Assembly: GCF_015476655.1 (NCBI RefSeq)
Contig: NZ_JABFHF010000001.1
Coordinates: 62,001-126,000, forward strand
Reading direction: 5' to 3'
Source: Aquiflexum lacus
GTDB taxonomy: Bacteria > Bacteroidota > Bacteroidia > Cytophagales > Cyclobacteriaceae
Length of the DNA: 64,000 bases
Shown: positions 1 through 9,500 of the stretch, in pieces
How the letters are laid out: each line of letters opens with the position of its first letter
Numbering within the stretch: the first letter of the stretch is position 1
Notes under the pieces: model-generated
What the model was told of the DNA's origin: nothing
The model's database searches: none
The model's input: the letters and a program-made list of their open reading frames with translations, nothing else
Made by a program: the position numbers and the translations under genes

Positions 1-527
1 ATAATGCCCAAAAACCAATAACTATTAAGCATGATTGGAAAAGCACTGACGCCCAAAAGGAGATTTCCTGCACGGCAAAGTCCCATATTGATAGGCCCAA
101 TAATGGACTGATGCTTTCCCCAATAATCATATAGAACAGCAAGGCCGGCCACAATTAAAGCTATCAATCCGCTGATTGGCCCAACCAAAGATGCTGCCAC
201 AACCCCCATAACCAATAACAAAAAAGCCATCCAAGCAGCATTGCCTTTTGATACCCTTCCACTTGGTATGGGTCTTTCTGGTCTTTCCTTGGCATCCAAT
301 GCCGCATCAAAAACATCATTGAAGGCAACACCCCCGCCATACAAGCCTATGGTCGAAAGTGTCAACCAAAGCAAGTTTTGAAAAACGGGTGAATGGATAA
401 GGACAGTTTCATCGGCAAATATAACCAATGCTCCACCGGCGACGGCGAAGCCTGCCCAAATATCTGCAATAGCAGTAACGATATTTGCGGGTCGGGTGAG
501 CTGTAAATAAGCTTTTATTTTTGACAT
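1..527 (-). CDS. eboC: EboC-like UbiA-family prenyltransferase (partial, 3' end outside window)
   Basis: Translating the minus strand from the ATG at 527 gives an open frame to the window edge, about 175 residues, starting MSKIKAYLQLTRPANIVTAI. It carries the first Asp-rich prenyl-diphosphate motif of the UbiA superfamily (NDVFDAALDAKERPERPIPSG region, residues about 70-90) and several hydrophobic helices, so it is an integral membrane prenyltransferase; the second Asp-rich motif should lie beyond the edge. It begins 9 nt after the stop of the TatD-like gene and sits third after an EboA-like gene, the order known for ebo clusters. In that cluster EboC is the UbiA-like member; its substrate is not established. 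Family call is firm; the EboC name rests on neighbours. Confidence 0.85.
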   Translation of the reverse strand, partial: MSKIKAYLQLTRPANIVTAIADIWAGFAVAGGALVIFADETVLIHSPVFQNLLWLTLSTIGLYGGGVAFNDVFDAALDAKERPERPIPSGRVSKGNAAWMAFLLLVMGVVAASLVGPISGLIALIVAGLAVLYDYWGKHQSIIGPINMGLCRAGNLLLGVSAFPIMLNSYWFLGI

Positions 528-536
528 TAAAGATGC

Positions 537-1445
537 TTAATTCTCCACAAAATCAGATCCTTCCACTTTAGGTTCCTGTCCGCCTCTCAAGACCGAATTA
601 CCAAATTGTCTTTGCCTTTGGTCAATGGGTTCCGGCCTCAGCCAATCCAATTCATCCATCTGACCACTTTGGGAATAGGCGGTCAATGCATTCTGATAAC
701 AGGTCATTCTGATATGCTCTTCAGGAATTCCCATTTTGCGCATCAAAGCAGCAGTTTTTGGAACTGCCAATGGATCGCTGATTCCCCAATCCGCGGCACT
801 GTCCACGATGATTCTTTCCGGGCCGTATTGTTTGACGATTTCCACCATGCGCTCACTTCCCATTTTGGTATGTGGGTAGATGGTAAAAGCTGCCCAATAT
901 CCTCTATCCAAAACTTCCTTTACTGTTTCCTCATTGTTGTGGTCCACGATTACCATTCCCGGATCAACGCCATGTTCCTCGCTGACATCCATGCTGCGGG
1001 TAGTTCCTTTTTTCTTATCCCTATGGGGCGTATGGATCAAAACGGGGAGGTTGACCTCTTTGGCAAGTTCCAATTGTAACCTATAAAATCTATCCTCAGC
1101 TTCAGTTTGGTCATCATAACCGATTTCCCCAATGGCAACCACACCCTCTTTGCCTACATACAGGGGCAATAATTCCATCACCTCTTCTGCCAAAGGAATA
1201 TTATTGGCTTCCTTGGAATTCAGACCCATGGTGCAATAGTGGACTATGCCAAATTGCTTGGCGCGGAATCTTTCCCAACCAACCAAAGTGCTGAAATAAT
1301 CCTTGAAGCTTCCTACCTCAGTCCTGGGTTGACCCAACCAAAAGGCTGGCTCAATAATGGCCACGATACCTGCTTTGCGCATGGCTTCGTAGTCATCAGT
1401 GGTTCTTGAAACGACATGTATATGGGGATCGATAAACATTTCCAT
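537..1445 (-). CDS. eboB: EboB-like TatD-family metal-dependent hydrolase
   Basis: This 302-aa cytosolic protein belongs to the TatD/amidohydrolase TIM-barrel group. The N-terminal metal site IDPHIH is at residues 5-10, GEIGYDD supplies the Glu near residue 110, LPVLIHTPHRDKKKG holds the central His pair, VDHNNEETV follows, and IIVDSAADWG holds the late Asp. Length is slightly above ordinary TatD DNases (about 260 aa). It lies between an EboA-like gene and a UbiA-family gene, the arrangement of ebo clusters, in which this protein is EboB; its reaction is unknown. A second in-frame ATG two codons downstream is an alternative start. An inverted repeat lies 38 nt upstream. Confidence 0.88.
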   Translation of the reverse strand: MEMFIDPHIHVVSRTTDDYEAMRKAGIVAIIEPAFWLGQPRTEVGSFKDYFSTLVGWERFRAKQFGIVHYCTMGLNSKEANNIPLAEEVMELLPLYVGKEGVVAIGEIGYDDQTEAEDRFYRLQLELAKEVNLPVLIHTPHRDKKKGTTRSMDVSEEHGVDPGMVIVDHNNEETVKEVLDRGYWAAFTIYPHTKMGSERMVEIVKQYGPERIIVDSAADWGISDPLAVPKTAALMRKMGIPEEHIRMTCYQNALTAYSQSGQMDELDWLRPEPIDQRQRQFGNSVLRGGQEPKVEGSDFVEN

Positions 1446-1482
1446 CTTGTTGTATTTTTAATATTGTTGAAAACTAGTAGTT

Positions 1483-1499
1483 TTTGATTTTAAATCAAA
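1483..1499. promoter_or_regulatory. Inverted repeat upstream of eboB
   Basis: A 7-bp inverted repeat (TTTGATT, 3-nt spacer TTA, AATCAAA) lies in the 217-bp gap between eboA and eboB, 38 nt before the eboB start. It could be an operator or part of an internal promoter region, but nothing identifies a regulator and AT-rich palindromes arise by chance. The rest of the gap contains no other feature I can name. Confidence 0.2.
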
Positions 1500-1662
1500 T
1501 GCGATGTTGATCTATTGGTTTGTATTATAGTTTCGACAGTTTTTTTTCTTAGTGGCTAGAAGATGGAAGACCGAAGTAACCATAAATTTAAAGTTTGGGA
1601 GATTATCCGTTAGGTTTTCATAATTACTTTTATCATTAACTATAATCATATTGACGGAAGGT

Positions 1663-2559
1663 TTATTTGCCATATTGGAATTCTTCTCCGATCAACTCCC
1701 AGGTTATCTCTTCGTTTAGTACAGCATTTCCCATTTCGGGATTTTGATCGATCAGTTTTTTCGCTGGTGCAAAATCACTGCTGCTACAAGCAAGCAAGGC
1801 TGCTTTTTGCTGAATGGGATCACCTGTTTGAAGCACTTTTTCGATATCACTTATATTTTCTTCATTGATAAAAGGGCCTACAAAGCGCCACAGTTCTGGC
1901 ATGACAGTTCTTCCTGCTGCCCATCTTTCATGAGCAAAATCTACCAGTATTTTCGCCAATGTAGGATTTGCCCTTTCATCGGCATTCTGAATTTGATATA
2001 AGGGGCGCTGCATAAATATGGCTTTCAGGACCATCTGATTCCATGCCCTTTCGTCGAAATATTCTGCGGGGTAGGGATTGTTGAGTGCCACAGCATCAAA
2101 TACAGAACTGATATTGGTCCTGAGACCTTCAATGGCCCTTTCTTTCATTTCCAGTTGATAGGGCATGATTGGAAGTGCAGCGTAAAGAGATTGTTGCTCA
2201 TGCATATCTGCTGTTTCAAAAAGTTTGTTGAGTGCATTTACCCAGCTTGAGGCTTCTTTTTCCTCAAAATGCAAGAGCAAATAACTTCTAGCCGTCTGAA
2301 GCTGATCCCAAGTTTGTGGGCTAAAACCCTCCTTGAGGGTATAGGCAAATTCTTTTTGATTTTCGGAAATTTTTAAAAGGGTTTTCTTAAAAAATCTTGA
2401 TGCCTGTCCAAAGGCCATATAAAATTTGAGGTAAGAACCTTCTTTTTCAATTTTGTCTTTTTGTTGAAGCAGCCATTCTATTGATTTGGTTTCTGATTGC
2501 TGCTCCAAAAGCTCAAAAAGGAAATTTTTTGTTTTTTCGATATCGATGGAATTATTCAT
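1663..2559 (-). CDS. eboA: EboA-like protein
   Basis: A 298-aa soluble, mostly helical protein without signal peptide or membrane segment. The stretch RAWNQMVLKAIFMQRPLYQI (about residues 170-190) matches the conserved core remembered for EboA-domain proteins, and the C-terminal half (IEKVLQTGDPIQQKAALLAC) looks like helical repeats. It is the first gene of the ebo-type series A-B-C reading leftwards. The biochemical role of EboA is unknown; in the cyanobacterium Nostoc punctiforme the ebo cluster is needed to move a scytonemin precursor to the periplasm. A link to handling the neighbouring NRPS product is inference. Gaps of about 217 bp to eboB and 304 bp to the PPTase gene make a single transcript uncertain. 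Confidence 0.8.
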   Translation of the reverse strand: MNNSIDIEKTKNFLFELLEQQSETKSIEWLLQQKDKIEKEGSYLKFYMAFGQASRFFKKTLLKISENQKEFAYTLKEGFSPQTWDQLQTARSYLLLHFEEKEASSWVNALNKLFETADMHEQQSLYAALPIMPYQLEMKERAIEGLRTNISSVFDAVALNNPYPAEYFDERAWNQMVLKAIFMQRPLYQIQNADERANPTLAKILVDFAHERWAAGRTVMPELWRFVGPFINEENISDIEKVLQTGDPIQQKAALLACSSSDFAPAKKLIDQNPEMGNAVLNEEITWELIGEEFQYGK

Positions 2560-2863
2560 AATTCAAGGGGTATTTGGGCTCAAAAATCAGTGTTTAAAGT
2601 TAATTGATTTTTTTAGAATGTACAGATTTGATAATGTTAAGAGGTCTTTTGCCTTTCTTTTCGGCGAAGTCGGTTATCTACAAGCCTAAGTTTTTACCAA
2701 GAATAAAGATCCCCAGAATAATAGTCAGTTTATATGCTGATTGGTAAATCAAGGGCAATTTAATGTTTCAGTTTCAATAAAAGAATTCTAATTCTTATCA
2801 AATAACATGATTATAATCAGCTTGTTGATGACCCAATGTTGTCTCGAATTGAAACATAATTAG
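2560..2863. other. Intergenic region between PPTase gene and eboA
   Basis: This 304-bp AT-rich gap follows the end of the NRPS-PPTase series and precedes eboA on the same strand. I see no convincing open frame, no strong terminator hairpin and no recognisable RNA. It probably holds the eboA promoter, but I cannot point to a consensus match. Confidence 0.4.
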
Positions 2864-3577
2864 TCAGTATTCATAAAAATTTATTTTAGGATTTTGGGAT
2901 TTAAAACAAAAGCTGCACCAATAACCTCCGTCAACCATAAAACTCTGAATTTTCCAAGGAATAGGATTTTCCAAAAGGGTTGAATTTTTTATCATATTCA
3001 GGTCGCTAAGGTTGTCTATCAGCCCAACTCCTGTTGCCTTGAGAAATGATTCTTTGATGGTCCATATTCTGAAAAAAGCTTTATGCTGATCAGGAGACCG
3101 CTGCACGTACCCAATTTCATCAGGGTGGTATGTCAATTTCATTACTCCATCAAAATCAAAGTCAGGTTGTATTTTTTCCACATCAATTCCGCAGGGATTA
3201 TTGGATAAAATCATTATGATCCAATTTCCGGAATGGCTGATATTGAAGTGAAAATCAGGTTGGCCGCTGATGAATGGCTTTTTGTTTTCTGTAAAATCAA
3301 ATTCGATTTCATCAGGAGGTATATTCAAGTATTGGCCACAAACAATTCTTTTCATCACCTGACTACAGAGGAAAATATTTTTATCTCCTTGCTTGACAAT
3401 TCTTGATAATTTCTGCTGTTCGGGATTTTTGAGGAGATGTTTTTGATCTGAGATATGGTGGAGGTTTTTAGAAATGTTTATACGGACCACATGAATTCCA
3501 TTGGAAAATGGCTCAACTTGGAAATTTTTCCAGGTTGGGGTTAACTCATTCCAGTCTATTGAGAGGTTTGAAGTCAT
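2864..3577 (-). CDS. Sfp-type 4'-phosphopantetheinyl transferase
   Basis: This 237-aa protein activates carrier proteins by moving phosphopantetheine from coenzyme A to the conserved Ser of each PCP. Diagnostic motifs are FNISHSGNW (about residue 112), CGIDVEKI (Mg2+-binding Asp and Glu, about residue 133) and FFRIWTIKESFLKATGVGL (about residues 168-186), the latter two being the classic Sfp/AcpT signature (GxDxE and WxxKEa). Its length is that of a two-subdomain Sfp-type enzyme, not the about 120-aa AcpS type. The ATG directly abuts the TAG stop of the 2175-aa NRPS gene with no gap, so it is almost certainly co-transcribed and translationally coupled, and its natural targets are the five PCP domains encoded upstream. 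Confidence 0.95.
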   Translation of the reverse strand: MTSNLSIDWNELTPTWKNFQVEPFSNGIHVVRINISKNLHHISDQKHLLKNPEQQKLSRIVKQGDKNIFLCSQVMKRIVCGQYLNIPPDEIEFDFTENKKPFISGQPDFHFNISHSGNWIIMILSNNPCGIDVEKIQPDFDFDGVMKLTYHPDEIGYVQRSPDQHKAFFRIWTIKESFLKATGVGLIDNLSDLNMIKNSTLLENPIPWKIQSFMVDGGYWCSFCFKSQNPKINFYEY

Positions 3578-6500
3578 CTATTCGTTTTTCTCGTCAAGAA
3601 CTATCTGGACCTTCTCGGCTATCTCTTTCAAGATTTCAGTTTTTTTGAGAATAATGTCATGGTGTCCGCCAATATCTATCACCTTGACTTTTTCAACAAA
3701 TGAGGTCCATCCATAGAATTTTTGATCTTCTATATAAGTTTCTTTGGTTTTTGCCCGCAATAAAAACAGGGTGCCATGATAATGAGGAACTAACTTGTAT
3801 TTATTTAATAAATAGGTATTATTTTTTGAAACTTTATTAAGGTAGTTTGTGGGTTTTACAAATTGTGGATTGAGTTTTGATTTCATTATGGAAAATATCA
3901 AATCCATTTTTCGTTTAAGATATCCTTTTTTCCTTTTTAAATAAGCCTCAGGTTCATTCAATAAAAAGTTTACTTTGGCTAGGATGATGTTTAACCGAAG
4001 TTTTATTTTTTCAAATGGTGAATGTTTTTCCAGGTAATCGAAAGCAGCTGTATCAAATAGAATAAGTTTATTGACTTTTTTCCCCATCGATTGAAGTTGT
4101 TTGGCCATTTCATAAGCCACAATTCCACCAAAGCAATAGCCTGATAAATTGTAAGGACCATCCGGATTTTTTTCAACCATAAGTGAAATATAGTACGCAG
4201 CCATTTCTTCAAGAGATATGTCAGGTTCCTCGATTCCATCCAGGCCTTTTGGTTGAAAGCCATAAATAGGCTGTTCTGTGTCAATGAATTTTGCTAAATT
4301 ATAATAAATAGATGCCGAGGAACCCGCTCCATGAACCATATATAATGGCAGTTTTCTTCCCGAAGTTTTTACATCTAATAATGAATTCAAACCTGCCTGA
4401 TTTTGATTGATGTTCTCAATTGCATTTGCGAGTTCCGATATACTCGGGTATTTGAATATCAGATTAATGGTAAGTTTTGACCCAATTTCTTTTTCCAAAG
4501 CTGACATTACTTTTACAGCCAGCAGGGAATGTCCCCCCAGTTCAAAGAAATCATCATGGATACCTACCCGCTCCAAACCGAGGATTCTCTGCCAGATAGC
4601 TGCAATCTGTTTTTCCAGATCATTCCTTGGTTCAGTATATCCGGCTGTAACCATATCCTGGGTACTGACATCAGGCAGTGCCTTTCTGTCGATTTTTCCG
4701 CTAGAGGTTAAGGGGAGTTTTTCGAGGGTGACCCAAAGAGCTGGGATCATGTATTCAGGCAGTTTTGACCTGAGAAATTCACTGATGGATTTTTTGTCGA
4801 AAGTCCCGTCGCAGACGATATATCCCACAAGTCTTTTGTCACCCTGTCCAATTTCGCTTGCCATGACTACCGCTTGCTTCACACTGGGATGGAGTAGCAG
4901 GACGGATTCGATTTCACCGAGCTCGATGCGGTACCCCCTGATTTTGACCTGGTCGTCCATCCTGCCCAAATACTCTAAATTACCGTCCCCGCGCCATCTG
5001 CCCAAGTCTCCCGTTCTGTATAATCGTTCTTTTGGCCGGAACGGGTTTTCTATAAACTTTTCCCGAGTGAGCTCTTCCCGGTTTAAATATCCCCTTGCCA
5101 AACCTACTCCGCCTATGCAAACCTCACCGACAGTACCGTAAGGAACGAGGTGGTGGGTGGGATCTAACACGTAAAGCGCTGTGTTATCTATCGGTTTGCC
5201 TATTGGAATGTTCATTTCCTCAGCTGTCTCACAGGCATAGTAACTCACGTCTATACTCGCTTCTGTAGGTCCATAGAGATTCATTAGACTTACATTAGGC
5301 AGCAATTCTTTGAAACGCTTTACCTGTTCCGCCTTTAAGGCTTCCCCACTGGTATATACCTGTTTTAGACTGCTGAGCTTCAAAATGTTTTCTGTTGAGC
5401 TGTCCAGAAATTCTAAAAAGACCTCAAGCATACTGGGCACAAAATGTAACACCGTAACCTGTGAGGCTTCTATTGTCGAAACAATCTTTTCTGGTTGCTT
5501 CTCTCCCCCCGGTTCCAACATACTTACAGAGGCCCCTTGCAAGGACCACCAGATAAGCTCCCAGACAGATACATCGAAAGTAAAAGTGGTCTTTTGCAGG
5601 ATACAATCTTTTTCTGTTAAGGCATAAGACTTCTGCATCCAAGCCAATCGGTTGACCAAGCCCCTATGCTCGAGCATACAGCCCTTCGGTTTACCCGTTG
5701 AACCTGATGTGTAAATCACGTACATCAGATTCTCGGGACTTATCCGGGTTGTGGGATTTGTTTTTGGATAGTTGCCTTCTTTTATAGCTTTCCTGAATTC
5801 TTCAAGTTCTATCTGATTGATGACTATTTTCAACTTTGCATCTTCTATGATAAACTCTTTTCGCTGCTCAGGGTACTCAGGATCTATCGGTACATAGGCA
5901 CCTCCCGATTTGATAATCGCCAATATGCCTATCACCATCCACTCACTGCGCTCCAACTCTATTCCTACCAGATCATCAGGTTGTATTTTGTATTTTTCAA
6001 TCAGATAATGTGCAAACTGATTCGACCGTTTATTCAGCTCTTTGTAGCTTAATTTCTTTTCCTTGAACATTAATGCTGTTGCATCAGGGGATTTATTCAC
6101 CTGCTCCTCAAACAAGTCCACGATTGTCTTGTCGTTCGGGTATTCTGCTTCCGTAGCATTTAAAGTCTCTAAGAGAAGGGTTTTTTCCTCAGTGGGAATA
6201 ATGTTTAAGAGATCAAGGTTTAAGGATGGATTTTCAAGGATTGATTTAAGAAGATGAATATAGTGGCTTACGAAACGTTCTATTGTATCAGGTCTATATA
6301 GATCTGTATTGTATTCTGCTATCCCTTCCATGCCCGAATCAACTTCTATGAGTTCAAAAGTCATGTCAAACTTAGAAGTGAAATGCTCATAAGGTTCCTC
6401 AGATATCAAGACGTCATCAAGTAGCACTTCGTTTTTAGAAATATTTTGTAAGACAAACAAAATCTGGAACACAGGATTTCTGCTTAAGTCTCTTTTTTGT

Positions 6501-9500
6501 CCAAGGCTTTCTACCACCATTTCAAATGGTATTTGTTGGAATTCGAAAGCATCGAGAGCAGTTGCACGGATTTCTTTGAGAAGTTCTGTAAAGGTCATGG
6601 TCCCCCTTAGGTTAGACCTAAGTGCCAAAGTGTTGACAAAAAACCCTATAAGATTTTCTGTTTCGGAACTTTCCCTACCCGCTACCGGTGTGCCTACACA
6701 AATATCTTCCTGACCACTGTACCGGTATAGAAGTGTTTTGAATGCGGCAAGCAAAGTCATGAAAAGAGTTGATTGATGTTTTTGATCCAATTCTCTCAAT
6801 TGAGAAACAATGAAATTATCAATTGAAAAACGGTAACTCTTCCCATTATTACTCTGAACCGGCGGCCTTGTAAAATCGGTCGGAAGCTGAAGCGTAGATA
6901 GGTTTTGCAGTTTGGCTTTCCAGTAATCGATTTTATTCTGGATCAGATCGCTATTTAGGAAATTTCTCTGCCATAAGGCATAGTCAATGTACTGTATAGG
7001 GACTGGTGGAAGTGAAACCTGAATTCCGTTGACGATGGAATGATAGGATTCCATAAGCTCTTTTTTCAGGATGTCGGAAGACCATCCATCTGAGGCGATG
7101 TGGTGCATGTTGATGATCAGGCAATGGTGCTCCGGTGCCATTGTAATGAGCCAAGCCCTCAACATGTAGTCTATGGTGAGGTCGAAAGGAATCCTGATCA
7201 GCGTGGTTATTTCATTTTTAAGGAGTGCCGGATCCTGCAGTTCCATCCTGTTAAGTTTCCAATGGTCCATACCCAGTACGATCTGGCAATCCATCCTGTC
7301 CTTTTCCCTGATTACGGTACGGAGTGCTTCATGGCGGTTGAGGATTATTTTGAAGGCATCTTCGAGTGAGCTGATGGCGATTTTTCCACGGATAGGGAAG
7401 ATCAAAGGAATATGATATTGAATACTTCCGGATAACTGATGGATAAACCAGAGGCTCTGCTGATTGTAGGAAAGAGGGATGGTTTCAGGCCTTTCAGAAT
7501 TACCGATTAGCATGAGGTCATTTTCTTTACTACTTTTAGAGGATAAGATTTCAGCCAACTGCCGAATGGTAGGGAAATTGAATATCTCCTGGATCGAAAG
7601 TTCGATCCCCGTCTCACTTCTGATGGTGGCAATAACTTTCATCGCCAGTAAAGAGTGTCCTCCCAAAACAAAGAAATTATCCTGAACACCAATCCTCTCC
7701 AATCCGAGAGTTTTTTGCCAGATCTTTGCGATTTGATTTTCAAGTTCGGTTTTGGGAGCCTCGTAAGTTTCACTGGGAACATGTTCAATTTCAATTGCCG
7801 CTAGAGCTTTCTTATCGACTTTCCCACTGAATGCCAGTGGTAGATTTTCAAGTTCCATCCAAAGGGATGGAATCATATATTCCGGAAGTTTGGATTGAAG
7901 GAAAGTGATGACAGCATTCCGATCAAAATGCCCATTGCAAACTACATAGCCTATCAGTCTTTTATCTCCAAAGGCACTTTCTTTGGCTAGTACAACTGCT
8001 TGTTTTATCGATGGATGTAGTTGTAAAATTGATTCGATCTCGCCCAGTTCAATCCTATAACCCCTGATTTTGACCTGATCGTCCAACCTTCCCAAATATT
8101 CTATATTTCCGTCGGGCAACCATCTGGCCAAATCTCCTGTATGATACATCACTGCATCTTTTTCATCTGAAAAAGGGTCAGGGACAAATTTTTGTACTGT
8201 CAGTTCAGGACGATTGAGATAACCTCTTCCTACACCCTTTCCACTGATGCATAATTCTCCAGGGATTCCCAATGGGTTCAGACTACCCCCTGGCCCGAGG
8301 ATATAGACTTGGGTATTGTCTATGGGTTTTCCAATGGTGACCTTTTCATGAACTTCCAGCTTTTTGAAAGCAGATGTAATGGTGGTTTCGGTTGGACCAT
8401 AAAGATTCCATAGTTTACCGGTTCGGGCAAGCATGTTTTTGGCCTCTTCCCCAATCGCTTCACCACCCGTTGTCATGATTATTCCTTCCGGATTATTCCA
8501 ACCAGCATTGAGCAGCAATTGCCAACCAGAAGCAGTTGCCTGCATATGAGTCGGTTTATGTTTTGTAAGCTCTTTGGCTAGTTTGAATCCGTCCATGGAG
8601 ACTTCTTTGCTGACCAAAATTACTTTGGCGCCAACTGCCAGTGGTACAAATAATTCAAGGCAAAAGGCGTCAAAAATATATGTGGTGACAGATAATTGTA
8701 TTGATGAGGAATCATACTCCACAATTTTGGATAAACTGTTTACGAAGTTGATAAGGTTCCGGTGCTCCACCATGGCACCTTTGGGTTTACCTGTCGATCC
8801 CGAGGTATAGATGATGTAGACCAGATTTTCAGGCGAGGGAGAAGGGAAGACTTTCTCCGTAGGCATTTTACTGATGACCTCAAGACCTCGGTCCAATATC
8901 AAACGATTAGTATTGTCTCCGAAGTTTTTTGAAGTTTCATTGGAGCATATTACGATGTTTGCTCCTGTGTCTTCGACCATATAATCGATTCTGTCAGCAG
9001 GAAAAAAAGGGTCAATAGGAACATATGCACCTCCCGCTTTGAAAATTCCAAAAATTGCAATGACCATTTCCAGGGAGCGGTCCAAACAGATAGGCACCGG
9101 ATCTTCAGAATTGAGGCCGATACTTTTCAGGTAATGTGCCAGTTGATTCGACTTTTTGTCAAGTTGGCTGTAGGTAAGTTGAATACCTTCAAATTCAAGC
9201 GCAATCGCATCAGGGGTTTTATTCACCTGCTCCTCAAACAAGTCCACGATTGTCATATCTTGGGGGTATTCCGTTTCTGTAGCATTTAAAGTCTCTAACA
9301 GCAGGGTTTTTTCCTCTGTGGGAATAATGTTTAAAAGACCAAGGCTTTGGTGGGGATTGGAATGGATGGATTCAAGAAGTGTTATATAATGGGAAACCAT
9401 CCTATTTGCGCTTTCATAGCAAAAAAATTCTTCATCAAAGGTGATGCGCCCTTCAATTTTTTCATCAATTTCTCTAAATTCGAACAGCAACGTTGAATTG

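Noticed and set aside
606-1079. 157-aa plus-strand open frame inside eboB
   Set aside because: It lies wholly antisense to a gene with clear TatD motifs and has no motif of its own.
2700-2800. Possible tRNA in the gap before eboA
   Set aside because: No cloverleaf arms or T-loop (GGTTCGAATCC-like) could be found here or in other gaps.
4407-5141. 244-aa plus-strand open frame inside the small NRPS gene
   Set aside because: It is antisense to the A2/PCP2 domains; its Ser/Pro-rich composition is that of a shadow frame.
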